Shown: positions 1-9,319 of the stretch, one piece after another | Layout of the letters: every line of letters begins with the position of its first letter | How positions within the stretch are numbered: position 1 is the first letter of the stretch | Assembly: GCA_903995115.1 (NCBI GenBank) | Contig: LR877155.1 | Location: 622,501 to 686,500, forward strand | Direction: 5' to 3' | Source of the DNA: Angomonas deanei | Lineage: Eukaryota; Euglenozoa; Kinetoplastea; Trypanosomatida; Trypanosomatidae | DNA: 64,000 nt | Translations under genes and position numbers: made by a program | The notes under the pieces: model-generated | Told to the model about the DNA's origin: nothing | Seen by the model: only the letters and a program-made list of their open reading frames with translations | Database searches by the model: none

Positions 1-660
1 AATCTCAGCGGCCCCACTCGTATTTATTTTGATGTTTCCAATGGTGGGAAGAAGTGGCACCATAAACCCTACTACAAAGCCCAACACCGCGGGAGCCCCA
101 GCGCTAGCCAGCGCCTCCCGTGTCGTGGGTGGGTCTAGTCGAGAGTACCCCAGTTCCTCCACCATCATCAAATTTGCGAAGAGGTGCTTCTTTTTGGAAA
201 AGATCTTGGTCACGATGAGCGCCTCCTCCTCGGTGAGGCCTTGATTCTTGTAAATCGCAATCATCTCCTGCAGCTCACCGGCGAGGTGGTTCTCAATCTC
301 CCACAGCTCCCGCTTCAGTTCTAGTTCGTAGATGGACCGCTCCAGTGTAAAGCAGGCGGAGGTCACATAGGCAATCCCGCAACCCGCCGCCAACGACCAA
401 AAGAGCGCCTTCACGGAGTTCTGCGCCTTCCCGAGGAGTGGCTGGAAGAGGAGAGGGGCCCCCAGGGCGGCGGCGCAGCTGATGGAAGAGCTGCACAGAC
501 CGAACAGGGCACCCAGGACGAAGGAACGGTTCTTCATGGCGCCATTCTTCCTTATCTCCACATTGAAAGACTCCATCTTCAGTCCATGCACTTGCACCGA
601 CAGGGAAGGGTTCCCGTAGGCTCTTCGCGCCTCTCGTTGTCTACTACTCTCGTAGTCCAT
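1..660 (-). CDS. VIT/CCC1-family membrane transporter, 3' end cut by window edge
   Basis: The 220 visible residues start at the ATG at 660 and run off the left edge without a stop. Hydrophobic segments lie near residues 46-75, 85-108 and 190-212. Between the second and third is a Glu/Met-rich cytosolic helical region containing LWEIENHLAGELQEM, GLTEEEA and MMVEELGY. This matches the metal-binding domain of vacuolar iron transporters, which carry Fe2+ or Mn2+ into acidic compartments, and the following PLLPTIG segment fits the third membrane helix of that family. The N-terminal first helix lacks the usual GANDG-type motif, so the protein is divergent and the substrate is uncertain. The family call rests on the Glu-rich domain and its position between membrane helices. 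It is the most downstream visible gene of the leftward array. Confidence 0.72.
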   Translation of the reverse strand, partial: MDYESSRQREARRAYGNPSLSVQVHGLKMESFNVEIRKNGAMKNRSFVLGALFGLCSSSISCAAALGAPLLFQPLLGKAQNSVKALFWSLAAGCGIAYVTSACFTLERSIYELELKRELWEIENHLAGELQEMIAIYKNQGLTEEEALIVTKIFSKKKHLFANLMMVEELGYSRLDPPTTREALASAGAPAVLGFVVGFMVPLLPTIGNIKINTSGAAEI

Positions 661-1025
661 TTTCTTTTTTTTTTTTTTTTTTTTCTTTTTGATGGCCCTT
701 CAGGGAGTGGGTGGACAGCACTAAACAAAAATAAATACTATTTTTTGAAATCTTTATAGGGAGGGAGGGAAAACGCATAAATAACTCGCAGATATGGTAT
801 CCACAATGTGGGAGGGAAAACACTAGGCAAGCAAAATAATGAGACGATGTTTTTTTTTTTTTCTGTTCCTCAATAGAACAGAAAGAAAGAAAAAAAGTAA
901 AAAAAAAAAACAGAAAAAATTTATGGAAAAGAAACACAACTTAAATATAAAATAATTTTTGAAAACATCTGAGTGAGTTTACCGAAATATAAATCTGCTT
1001 TTGCGCTCATGATTTTTTTTTTATT
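661..1025. other. Intergenic, AT-rich
   Basis: No gene is visible in these 365 bases. Read on the minus strand it has A-rich runs next to the ATG at 660 (roughly 661-690) and T-rich tracts (roughly 890-920), with AG dinucleotides near 860-880 that could serve as the trans-splice acceptor for the VIT-like gene. An 97-codon reading frame here is low-complexity and not credible. Confidence 0.6.
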
Positions 1026-1691
1026 TTAGATTTTACCTCTAAGTGTATTCATGAGCATGTTTCCTGCACTTTCGTAGATGGTTTGGGCGAAGGTGATGGG
1101 GTCCACCGTGGAGGTCAGCAGGTCCATGAAGCCGAAGAGCATCATGGAGGGGATGTTGCCACGGGCGTACTCCAGCGCCCAGCACTCATCCGGCATGCGG
1201 TACTGCTTCGCCACACCGCGGTGCATCCAGTGCTGGTCTCCTGGTTTGTACACCTCCTTGTCGCCCCCGGGGACGGCGGCCCACTGCTCGCCGTAGACAA
1301 TCGTGAAGTAGTCGTCGGCGAGGAAGCGGCCGGAGTTGCCCTCCGTACCGGTGGCAGAGCCGAACATGATGATGTACTCCGAGAAGGAGCAGTGGAGGAC
1401 GGTCATGGAGCCCATCGCACCGCCGGCATTGTTCCACAGCCAGTTGCCGGTGTAGCGAGTCGTCTCGGGGTACGCCTCCACCATCACCTTGATCACCTCG
1501 TCGACAATCTGTCGTCCGGTGGCGCCCTCGCCGTGGATGGCCTTGGCCTTGGCCGTCCCCTCCTTGGCAATCTCCTGCAGACGGACAGGGTCGTACACCC
1601 AGTGCTGCGGCTGATCAATGTACAGGAAAAAGGGGATCATGCACGTGAGCACCACGAAAAGGGTGAGGAATAACTTACCACAGCAACCCAT
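1026..1691 (-). CDS. ERG2: C-8 sterol isomerase (ERG2 / sigma-1 receptor family)
   Basis: This 221-residue protein has one N-terminal membrane helix (about residues 6-26), then the family's cupin-like domain. Clear blocks are HWVYDPVRLQEIAKEG, NNAGGAMGSMTVLHCSFSEY, FGSATGTEGNSGR, PGDQHWMHRGVAKQY and ALEYARGNIPSM. Known members shift the sterol double bond from C8 to C7 in ergosterol synthesis in the ER; ergosterol-type sterols are typical of kinetoplastids. The start at 1691 was chosen because the minus strand has a T-run (about 1725-1740) followed by an AG at 1702-1703 ten bases before this ATG. The longer upstream reading frame would lie before that acceptor. The N-terminus MGCCGK is unusual and could be acylated, but the following hydrophobic stretch makes a signal anchor as likely. 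Confidence 0.93.
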   Translation of the reverse strand: MGCCGKLFLTLFVVLTCMIPFFLYIDQPQHWVYDPVRLQEIAKEGTAKAKAIHGEGATGRQIVDEVIKVMVEAYPETTRYTGNWLWNNAGGAMGSMTVLHCSFSEYIIMFGSATGTEGNSGRFLADDYFTIVYGEQWAAVPGGDKEVYKPGDQHWMHRGVAKQYRMPDECWALEYARGNIPSMMLFGFMDLLTSTVDPITFAQTIYESAGNMLMNTLRGKI

Positions 1692-1701
1692 TTTTTGATA
1701 G

Positions 1702-1743
1702 CTTAAGTGACAGGTTAAATGGAACGAAAAAAAAAAAAAGGCT
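1702..1743 (-). other. Predicted trans-splice acceptor of ERG2
   Basis: On the minus strand a run of about 13 T residues is followed about 25 bases later by an AG (1703-1702), then ten bases of leader before the ATG at 1691. This polypyrimidine-AG-ATG arrangement is the kinetoplastid trans-splicing signal. The exact site is inferred. Confidence 0.55.
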
Positions 1744-1955
1744 TTGAATATTTGATTATCAATGAACCTAAGAAAAGAGGGGAAAGGACAAGAGAGTTTG
1801 TGGAAACAGCGCACAGCAGTGGTAGTGATGTTTGTTGGTTTCCTACTTTCACCATTTTTTTTTTTTTTTTTGCACACAACGATGGGATTGGAATAGAAAT
1901 AAAAAAAAAAAAAAGAAAATCTATTTACAACTGTTTACCTCTTCCTTCCCTCTCG

Positions 1956-3713
1956 TTAGTTCCACAATTTAACGCAAAAGTCGCCGCCGCAGGAGACCAA
2001 CTCGCCCTTCGGTCCCCACAGCACCGAGGATACCCCACTCTTGTGGGCGTTGTCCTGTATCCGCCGGCTGTTGCCGTCGAGGTCCCAGACAATGACGCTG
2101 GAGTCGGAGCTGCCGGAAAGAAGGCGCTTTCCGGTCGCGTCGAAGCAAACTTTGGTCACCGACAGCGTGTGGAACGTCAGCTGTGAAAAGAGAGAGGCGC
2201 CCGTCTTGGCATCCCAAACGGTAATGTTGCGGGAGGACTCCCCCGTCACCAGCCGCGACCCGTCCTTGGAGAAGTTCACAGCCGAGACAGAGGCGGTGTG
2301 AGGGATGTTGATCAGAGGCGTGATCACACCTCCCTTGATGTCGAACAGCTTCGCCTCATTGTCACCGCCAAAGACGACCGTCGTCCCGTGACAGTCCGCG
2401 CACGTACCCTCGAAACGGGCGAGTGGCACCTCTGTTTTGGTGTCCACAATGGCCGCCTTGGAGCGGTACAGCGCTACGATGGCCTTCTCCGACGTGACCG
2501 CAATCGCACTCGGAAAGTTCACGTCCTTTGAGACCACCGTGACAGCGCCGTCCTGCGCCGTCGTGTCGTAGGAGATGATTTGCTTTCCTGCCGCAATATA
2601 AATTACATCGTTTAAAACAGCAGCGGCGTTCGCCACGTCGGAAACGGTGTTGATCAAAACCGCCGACCCCGTCTCCCCGCCCTTCTCCCACGACAGGAGT
2701 CGGCCATCCACGGAGAGCGAAAAGAGCTTGTTCTCCTGATTCACATGTAGAAACAAAACCCTGGCTTGGTGGCCAATAAAAGTCTTCGACACTTGACCTC
2801 CCTTGATCAGGCGCAGGGAGCCACCCAAGGAGGCGGAAACAAACCCCTCCTCCACCGAGGCGATGCCTTGCTGCATCTCTGACACATCTTTCCCCATGTT
2901 CACGGTGTGGAGAAGATTGCCAGTGTTGTAGTCCAGAATGCGCACCGTCTTGTCCGCGCTGCAGGTGGCGATCTGCGTATTGTCAGAGGACCAACCAAAC
3001 GCGTACGTCGTCCCGGTGTGCTTGGTATCAATGTGACGAGTGCTCTTCTGAGTAGCGGTGTCAAAAATAAAAAGTTTGGGGGAGGACGAAGACGTCACCA
3101 ACTCTTTTCCATCGGCACTGTAGCGCACAAAGGTGATGGTGTTTTCGTGTCCAGGGTTGCTGTTGCTGCAGAGCGTGATGGGGTTCTTCTCGTGAAAGGA
3201 GACGCTGCACTCGCCACCACCGGTAGCCATCTGGAGCGGGGGTGCATAGCGGATATCCACACTCATGAGCTTTCGGGTATGTCCCTGCACCGCACCACAG
3301 GGAACCCCGTCCACTGTGAACATAACGCCAAAAGTGGTTTTCCCCTCGCCGCAGACCACCACCGTCTTTCCATCCCCGGAGAAGGCAATATCCCTCACCG
3401 CGCCCTGTAGTACGCGGGTGTTCAGCTTCTCCTTGCAGCCTTCCTTGTTCTCCCACACGACGACCCCACCGTCCTGGTCACCCGATGCCACCAGCGATCC
3501 ATCCGGTGAGAAGCGCACCGCCGTCACGGTAGCCTTGTGCAGGTTGCACACCAATGCACAACTCTTCCCTTCCGCGAGAGACTTCACAATGACGCAACTG
3601 CCAGAGCTGTAGGCGATACTGTTTTTGTGACCGTCCAGCCGGACAGGGGCGCCGCGAACGGCGGTCGGGGAGGCGCATAAAACATTCGATAGTTTTAAGG
3701 CGGTAGAGGTCAT
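1956..3713 (-). CDS. AIP1: Actin-interacting protein 1 (AIP1/WDR1), WD40 protein
   Basis: The 585-residue protein is built throughout of WD40 repeats, for example FSPDGSLVASGDQDGGVVVW, WSSDNTQIATCSADKTVRIL, FSKDGSRLVTGESSRNITVW and FDATGKRLLSGSSDSSVIVW. It starts with LKLSNVLCASPTAVRGAPV and ends in VSCGGDFCVKLWN. The length and the two-propeller layout fit AIP1/WDR1, which works with ADF/cofilin to disassemble actin filaments in the cytosol. Family size is about 600 residues, so this looks complete. Upstream on the minus strand a long C/T tract (around 3790-3840) and AG sites precede the ATG. Other WD40 families are possible in principle, but the N- and C-terminal blocks fit AIP1 well. Confidence 0.9.
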   Translation of the reverse strand: MTSTALKLSNVLCASPTAVRGAPVRLDGHKNSIAYSSGSCVIVKSLAEGKSCALVCNLHKATVTAVRFSPDGSLVASGDQDGGVVVWENKEGCKEKLNTRVLQGAVRDIAFSGDGKTVVVCGEGKTTFGVMFTVDGVPCGAVQGHTRKLMSVDIRYAPPLQMATGGGECSVSFHEKNPITLCSNSNPGHENTITFVRYSADGKELVTSSSSPKLFIFDTATQKSTRHIDTKHTGTTYAFGWSSDNTQIATCSADKTVRILDYNTGNLLHTVNMGKDVSEMQQGIASVEEGFVSASLGGSLRLIKGGQVSKTFIGHQARVLFLHVNQENKLFSLSVDGRLLSWEKGGETGSAVLINTVSDVANAAAVLNDVIYIAAGKQIISYDTTAQDGAVTVVSKDVNFPSAIAVTSEKAIVALYRSKAAIVDTKTEVPLARFEGTCADCHGTTVVFGGDNEAKLFDIKGGVITPLINIPHTASVSAVNFSKDGSRLVTGESSRNITVWDAKTGASLFSQLTFHTLSVTKVCFDATGKRLLSGSSDSSVIVWDLDGNSRRIQDNAHKSGVSSVLWGPKGELVSCGGDFCVKLWN

Positions 3714-4183
3714 TTTTTTGATAGTGAATGAATGTAAAAGTTAGGCAAAATGTAATAGTAGCAATGAACTGAAACGAATGGACGTAATGATACTTTTTAA
3801 TTCCTGATGATGAAAGAAAAGACAAAAAGCAGAAGGGAAAGGGCAGAAAAATTAAAGGTTCGCACGCGAATTGTAACATAGAACAGCTCAATAATTCAAC
3901 TAATTTTTTACTTCGCGAAACAGAATAGACTTTAAACACAACTATGAAATACAAAAACACACCGGAAAATCTCAACCATAATACAACACTGAACAACGAA
4001 TGGATAAAAAAAAAAAATGAATAAAAAAACAGAAAACAGAAAAATATAGTACTATAATGGAAGGGGGAATAGTATTGAAAACAACGTGTACAATGTATAG
4101 TAGAACTGTCTGCTACAAGGATGGATGCCGAAAAGCGAGCAAAAACAGCACGGGGGAAAAAAAGGTATCCCTTCTTTGTCTGT
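3714..4183. other. Intergenic, AT-rich
   Basis: No gene is visible in these 470 bases. They hold the 3' UTR of the CDK-like kinase and the 5' signals of AIP1 (minus-strand pyrimidine tract at about 3790-3840). Confidence 0.6.
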
Positions 4184-5927
4184 CTACTTTTTCTTCGCGG
4201 CTGTCGAAGATGGCATCGTCTTGGAGTTTCGTTTCGTTGCTGTGGGGGCATGAATCTCGGCACTACACGTGGTTTGTGGAATGTGAGGCAGCAACCCAGC
4301 CGTGCTGGACTTGTTGCTACTAGGGGCAGACTTGTTCGACGTTGGCGGTCGCGGTACCATGGATATGGAATCGCTGACAATGGGTCCCTGATTGCTGTTT
4401 CTGCTGCCCCCTGACGTAATACTATTCCGTCCCCCTGGCAGCGTGGTCGGCGGGGGTGGGCTGACAAACACCTCCTCCCCCAGCTTGAGGAAGGGGTGGT
4501 GGAGCGCCTCTAAGATGGTCATCCGTTGTTTTGGATCGTAAATGAAAAATCGCGCTAGCAAATCCAATCCGTCCTCGCCTAGCACATCAAAATTGCCTCT
4601 CTGGGTTAGGCACGCCCGGAGTCGTGCTTTAATGCCAGCGAGATGTTGCAATGTGACGTCCGAACAGCGCTTTTGGTGGTCGCAAATGATCTCCGTCTGG
4701 AGACGTTTCAGCTCCGCCTGCTCCTCCGCGGCGAATGTGCCCTTTCGCTTTTCCTCCGCGCCGTACGACTGCATAATCTCGAACGCCTCCTCAAAGTCGT
4801 CGCTGTAGGGGTAATTGTTCATATCGGGTAACTCCTCGATGGAAGGGACGCCGATCCGAGCGAACACCCGCTTCAGCTGATCCTCCTGGTCCCTGCCTCT
4901 AAACAGTGCCGCCCCCGACGCGATTTCGGCAATAATACACCCCGTCGACCACGCGTCTGCCGTGTAGGAAAAGTTGGTATTCCCCAGAAGCACATCGGGG
5001 CTGCGATACCACAGGGTGATGGCCTCGTGGGCGTACTTCTTGATGGGAATGTCTTCAATGCGGGAAAGTCCGAAATCCCCAATTTTAATGCAGTAATGCT
5101 CGCCGTTTTCTTTTGGTTCGCAATTCTCGCGACTCTTGAGCATCAAGTTTTGCGGTTTGAGATCGCGGTGGGTGACATGCCGGTCGTGCATGAATGCTAA
5201 TCCCTGCAGCAGCTCCCGTATCCAGCGTCGGAAGAGCACGGGATCCTCCACCCGCCGGTTGGGTCTATTTTTGAGAAAGTTCCACAAGTCTCCCCCAGTC
5301 GCAGAACTCCAACGCCGCAAAAATGGCGTTCGACTCTCGGTCTACAATCACCTCGTACAGTTCAATGAGATAGAGGCGACCTTCGGCGAAAAAACTTTCC
5401 ATCGTCTTTCGCCACGCCGCGTTGCCGGAGTCGGATTGGGATTCCAACAAATCGTCCTCGTCCTCTGTGTCGTCACTGAGGGCACAAAACGTCGTGCTCC
5501 AGTCGTTCGGGCTCTTCCGTGGCTTCAGCGTGCCTCCCACGTCTGTGACGGGGGGCTGATCGACGCCGGGCTGATTGGGGTAGAAGGTCGCAATCCCGTC
5601 GCAGCGGATGACGCTGCTGGGGCGCTGGTCGGACCGGAGGCGGTGGGCCAGCTCCCGTAGTAGCATGATCTCCCGGAGAGTGGAGGAGGAAACCCCGTCT
5701 TCCAGGTTGGTGTTTGCCATTCGCTTCAGTGCGACGGCGCGGGCCCCGAAAAGAAACTTCGGTACCCCATTGACTTCCTTCGCGGCGCTCGATACTATCG
5801 CGGTCCGTTCATCGTATGCTTTCAGAACAGCACCGTAGGCACCTTTACCAAGAATATCATCTTCCTTGTACCAATAAGAAGCTAAATTCTTAAAATTGCC
5901 ACCACGAACATTCTGCGTGTCCGTCAT
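4184..5927 (-). CDS. CDK-like protein kinase, frame broken by one base near 5292-5296
   Basis: Two overlapping frames together give one kinase of about 580 residues. The first (from 5927) holds GKGAYGAVLKAYD, the ATP lysine in VALKRM, and a PSTAIRE-helix equivalent SSSTLREIMLLREL, then a long acidic insert (about residues 115-170) and ALEFCDWG. The second frame resumes with GDLWNFLKNRP and carries HRDLKPQNLML, IGDFGLSRIE, the APE-region variant TLWYRSPDVLLG and the CDK-like GCIIAEIASGAALF. The break falls at a run of five C on the plus strand (5292-5296); with four, the reading would continue as EFCDWGDLWNF. The C-terminal 90 residues are Ser/Pro/Asn-rich and probably disordered. The family is cyclin-dependent/CDC2-related kinases. 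The partner cyclin is unknown, and the insert between lobes is unusual. Confidence 0.82.
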
Positions 5928-6226
5928 TTCTCAAAAAAAAAAAAAAAAGTGAAACACTGTCAAAAATAACAATAATATTAAACAGTTAAACTAAGTGGAC
6001 GATGATTTTTTTTAAAAAGAGAAGAAAACGAGACGGTAAAAGGACACCAAAAACAAAACAAAAAACCGGAGCTTTCCTTCTCTTAAGTGCTTTGGGAAAA
6101 AGAAAAAAGAGAAAAGATTTCGTTTCCGCATACAAAACACGAAACAAAAACAAAAGCAACAATGTATATACACTTACCAGCAACAAACAAAAAAAGTAAT
6201 ATGGAATTATGAAATGTGATCGACGC

Positions 6227-7645
6227 TCACTCTTCCACGTCGTGCGCATCTATGGCGCTGTCTCTTTTCTGAGCGCGCATGGGTCGAGAAAAGTTATGCA
6301 CTACCTCCTCTTTGGAATGCTCGGACGGGACGCACTTGGGATTCAGCCGTAGCGCATATCGGTGTCCTTTGCCCAGCACATGCTCCGGCATGCGATGCCA
6401 ACCAATGACGCGGTCGCAGCAGTAACAATAGTTCAGTACGGGTGGCAAGAGAAACTTGCGCGATTCCTTGTCGCTCTCCATTCTTTCATTCACCCGTTTA
6501 TAGCGGGTGTCGGCCATCTCCTTCCGATACGCATCACGCCGCTCTTCCAGTCGGTCGATTTGGTCGTCGTCTTTGGAAAAGGGGGCGTCTGTGAATTTCA
6601 TGAGGCACTTGAGGTCGACAAAGTCCTTCATGGCCCCGACCATCACCTCGTTAAACAGGTTCGCCTCCGCTTCGTGCCCAAAAGCCGTCAAACACTGATG
6701 AACCGCCATCGTCGTCGCCTCGAGGGTGCTCACCCCGGTCTCCCTCGTGCGCTTGCGCAGATGAGCAAAGAGGGACTCGTATGTCTCATCAATATCGAGC
6801 GACACCCGTGTCACCTCGCGGGGGATGTGGCGGTTGAGAGATAACGCCTGTCCCCACGTACTGTCAGATAAAATGAGGTGAATCCGCGCATCAGCCCCTG
6901 TCTCGGTGACATTAGAGATAAAGTGTGAAATATCGGGCGAGCCCTTCTCTGGATAGAGTGACACATTGTACACGGCATGGCCCTCCCCCTCTTCCACCCC
7001 AGGGAGATGCGTGATCAAGTCATCGTCCTCCTCCAGACCCCACACGCGCACGGGGGAATCCAACAGATAGGCGGCGATGTGTCCCGAGTTGGTGCTACGC
7101 ATCAGCTCGTCGCTGTGAAATAGCATCGTGACGGGTGTTTTACCTTGTAGGACGGTATTGGGGAGTTCCTTCTTGTACCGCTCCAACTCCTCACACATGC
7201 ACATTTGGGTTGAAAACCAACAGAACAGGCAAGTGCCCTGCGTGTGTGCTTTCCACAGCGAGAGCGACAGTCTGCGTCGGACCGTTGCACGGAAACGTTC
7301 ACTTTTCGGCAACGCGTGAAGGAATGCTTTCCACTCCAGTGATTCTTCGAAGCTAAGGTAGATGGTGCACTGCTTGTCAGCGCGATTTAACTCATTCACG
7401 GATTCCACCACTGTGGTGGCCGTTTTTCGTACAATCGGCTTAATATTCTTTGCCTTCCTCGACTCTTCGCGTCTCTTTTCATCTTCCACGACAAAGTCCA
7501 TCGCCTCCGAAATCATTCGATCCTCCAACTCGCTGCGGGATGGCATGGTCGCATTGGCTAAACCGTAGTTCTCCAGTCCGATACGTTTGACTATTTCTAG
7601 CATGGACGCCTTGTATGCGCCCACGCCCTCTACACTAGTTGTCAT
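6227..7645 (-). CDS. DTW-domain tRNA-uridine aminocarboxypropyltransferase with C-terminal zinc finger
   Basis: The 472-residue protein has a DTW domain at about residues 140-330. It shows the cysteine cluster CLFCWFSTQMCMCEEL, the HSDELMRSTNSGHI block, the DSTWGQAL catalytic motif (DTW family, here D-S-T-W) and the STLEATTMAV segment. Family members (bacterial TapT, human DTWD1/2) transfer an aminocarboxypropyl group from S-adenosylmethionine to uridine in tRNA, making acp3U. After an Asp/Arg-rich helical linker, the C-terminus carries a C2H2/U1-type finger NYCYCCDRVIGWHRMPEHVL that could bind RNA. About 120 extra N-terminal residues are charged and helical. The finger fused to a DTW domain is unusual as far as I know. 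Minus-strand start at 7645; the next gene upstream ends at 7829. Confidence 0.85.
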   Translation of the reverse strand: MTTSVEGVGAYKASMLEIVKRIGLENYGLANATMPSRSELEDRMISEAMDFVVEDEKRREESRKAKNIKPIVRKTATTVVESVNELNRADKQCTIYLSFEESLEWKAFLHALPKSERFRATVRRRLSLSLWKAHTQGTCLFCWFSTQMCMCEELERYKKELPNTVLQGKTPVTMLFHSDELMRSTNSGHIAAYLLDSPVRVWGLEEDDDLITHLPGVEEGEGHAVYNVSLYPEKGSPDISHFISNVTETGADARIHLILSDSTWGQALSLNRHIPREVTRVSLDIDETYESLFAHLRKRTRETGVSTLEATTMAVHQCLTAFGHEAEANLFNEVMVGAMKDFVDLKCLMKFTDAPFSKDDDQIDRLEERRDAYRKEMADTRYKRVNERMESDKESRKFLLPPVLNYCYCCDRVIGWHRMPEHVLGKGHRYALRLNPKCVPSEHSKEEVVHNFSRPMRAQKRDSAIDAHDVEE

Positions 7646-7828
7646 GAGATTCTACGACGGAAGAGGGAATGAAGCAAGTGGTTGTATCGTATTCACGCAT
7701 ACGGAAAAAGGCCGGAAAAAAGTGTGTGCGACCGCGCTGAAGCCAGCAACCATGACACAAATTATATAAAATCTGATTATGAAATTAAAGCAGGTATGTT
7801 ACCATGTGCCACGCGCGTCAATGGCAGT

Positions 7829-8974
7829 TTAGTTTTCCGCTTTTGCTTTGGCAGAGCACACAGGACATTTTTTGCCTTTCGCACTCCCACGGCGGGAGAG
7901 ACGTGTGGCAACACTGGCTTCCCAATCGTGTCCACACGTGGTGCACAGCCACCATATTTTCGTCTTGTAGTCTGTCGGCTGAATTTGATCGAGACGTAAA
8001 TCGCCGTTTTTCAGAGGATGCCACTCCTGTAGAAGGGTGTTCTCCTCGTGACGGAGGTCATTGTGCGATTGTAGTGTGGTGAGAGAGCAGGAAGGGCACT
8101 TGCTTTTCTCCGCGCAGCGATCCTTCACCCTGGCCTGGTAGGACTGGCTGCACTGTGCGCATCGCCAGAACACCAGTTTGCGACTGCCAACCTCTAGTGT
8201 CTCGGGTGTCTCGAACGGATTGTTCTTGCTGCGGTCATAGAGCAGCGCCAGGTCGGGTCTTTTCTGCGCAATCGTCGGGTGTGAACTGGCGTAGCACGTT
8301 GGACACCCATTCTTGAGCGCACAACGGACAAAGATACCGCAGCGCCACACATGTGTGCACTTGGGGCACTTCCATGCGGCGATGGCCGGATCATCTATAA
8401 AAACGTCTTCCACGTCTTTCTCGTTCGACTTGTCGTACTCCAAGGCCAACTCTGGAAAACAATCTTTTAAATATTTGCTCTGAAAAGTGTCCGTCTCGCC
8501 CTCCTCTTTTTCGTCGTTGAAGACCGTTGGATTTTCCTCGGCGACCATTTCTTTTAACGTCCTGTCCTGTCGCTCCACCGCATCTTCCTCCCCCTCCTCA
8601 ATACCCTCTAGTCCATTCTTCCCGCTTTGGTGGTCTGGGTCTTCGTAGCCTTCGTTGATAATATCTTCCGTCTCCTGTAGCGTTTCCAACACCTCACGCG
8701 TCTCGACTTCCTCGTCCTCCGCCTCCCCGTCAAACAGAACCGCATTATGGGTAATGTGATCGGCTGGGCGGATTTTGTTGGTTGTCTTCCCTTTTTTAGA
8801 GACTCCCTTTTTCCGTTTATTTCTCGTGACAGAGGCGCCGTGTCGTGCCGGTGTGTAGAGGGTGGAGGTATGCCACACTGGTGATGGACTCGCCATCCTA
8901 CTCGTCATGGGGAAAAGAAAACGAGCTGGCAGAATCTTTACTGCATTACCAGACCGAAATCCAAATCTAATCAT
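7829..8974 (-). CDS. Triple treble-clef zinc protein (DUF4379-like), probably mitochondrial
   Basis: The 381-residue protein has a basic, hydroxylated N-terminus (first 40 residues rich in Arg/Ser/Phe with almost no acidic residues) that resembles a mitochondrial presequence. An acidic linker follows (residues 85-165), then three copies of a zinc-ribbon unit of about 60-70 residues. Each has a leading LALLYDRSKNN/LLQEWHPLKN-type block, then W-x-C-x-x-C (WKCPKCTHVW, WRCAQCSQSY, WLCTTCGHDW) and a closing CPTC/CPSC/CPVC. This is the pattern of the 'probable zinc-ribbon' PF14311 family, whose molecular role is poorly known. A mitochondrial RNA- or ribosome-related role would be a guess. Confidence 0.72.
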   Translation of the reverse strand: MIRFGFRSGNAVKILPARFLFPMTSRMASPSPVWHTSTLYTPARHGASVTRNKRKKGVSKKGKTTNKIRPADHITHNAVLFDGEAEDEEVETREVLETLQETEDIINEGYEDPDHQSGKNGLEGIEEGEEDAVERQDRTLKEMVAEENPTVFNDEKEEGETDTFQSKYLKDCFPELALEYDKSNEKDVEDVFIDDPAIAAWKCPKCTHVWRCGIFVRCALKNGCPTCYASSHPTIAQKRPDLALLYDRSKNNPFETPETLEVGSRKLVFWRCAQCSQSYQARVKDRCAEKSKCPSCSLTTLQSHNDLRHEENTLLQEWHPLKNGDLRLDQIQPTDYKTKIWWLCTTCGHDWEASVATRLSRRGSAKGKKCPVCSAKAKAEN

Positions 8975-9319
8975 GATGTAGTGCTACCTTGAAAAAAAAA
9001 AAAAGAGAGAGACAGAAATGAATGAATGCGATTGTTTAACGGAAAGTATAGAAAATGACGGAAGTGCCAATGTGCCGAACAACCATCTCAATGGTGAAAC
9101 ATAAAATAGTAATATTATAATTATCAGTAGTACTAGAAATCATAGTTTGTTCTTATTATCATTTTTTTTTTCCTTCTACTGTATGTTTCTTTTCGATTTT
9201 GGCATATCAATGCTTTCTAAATGGTTATGAAAATCGAACAGAAAATGAAATAAGGTTTTTACTTTTTTCAAAAATAAAAAAAGAGAGATAAGCTTTTAAA
9301 GCATATCTAACGATAAATA
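8975..9319. other. Intergenic, AT-rich
   Basis: No gene is visible in these 345 bases. They contain the 3' UTR of the surface glycoprotein gene and, next to 8974, an A-run on the plus strand (8992-9003) that reads as a T-tract on the coding strand of the neighbouring zinc-protein gene. Confidence 0.6.

Noticed and set aside
661-700. A-runs in intergenic gaps as retroposon tails
   Set aside because: Similar A or T runs occur in nearly all gaps without target-site duplications or reverse-transcriptase remains; they fit polypyrimidine tracts and UTR composition.
1691-3713. CTATCAAAAA before the ATG of both ERG2 and AIP1 as a shared regulatory motif
   Set aside because: Only two neighbouring genes show it clearly; other starts differ, and A-rich leaders are common, so chance is enough.
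5265-5320. Cis-introns as explanation for the frame breaks
   Set aside because: Frames overlap or abut within a few bases with no room for an intron and no GT-AG pair; kinetoplastids have very few cis-introns.
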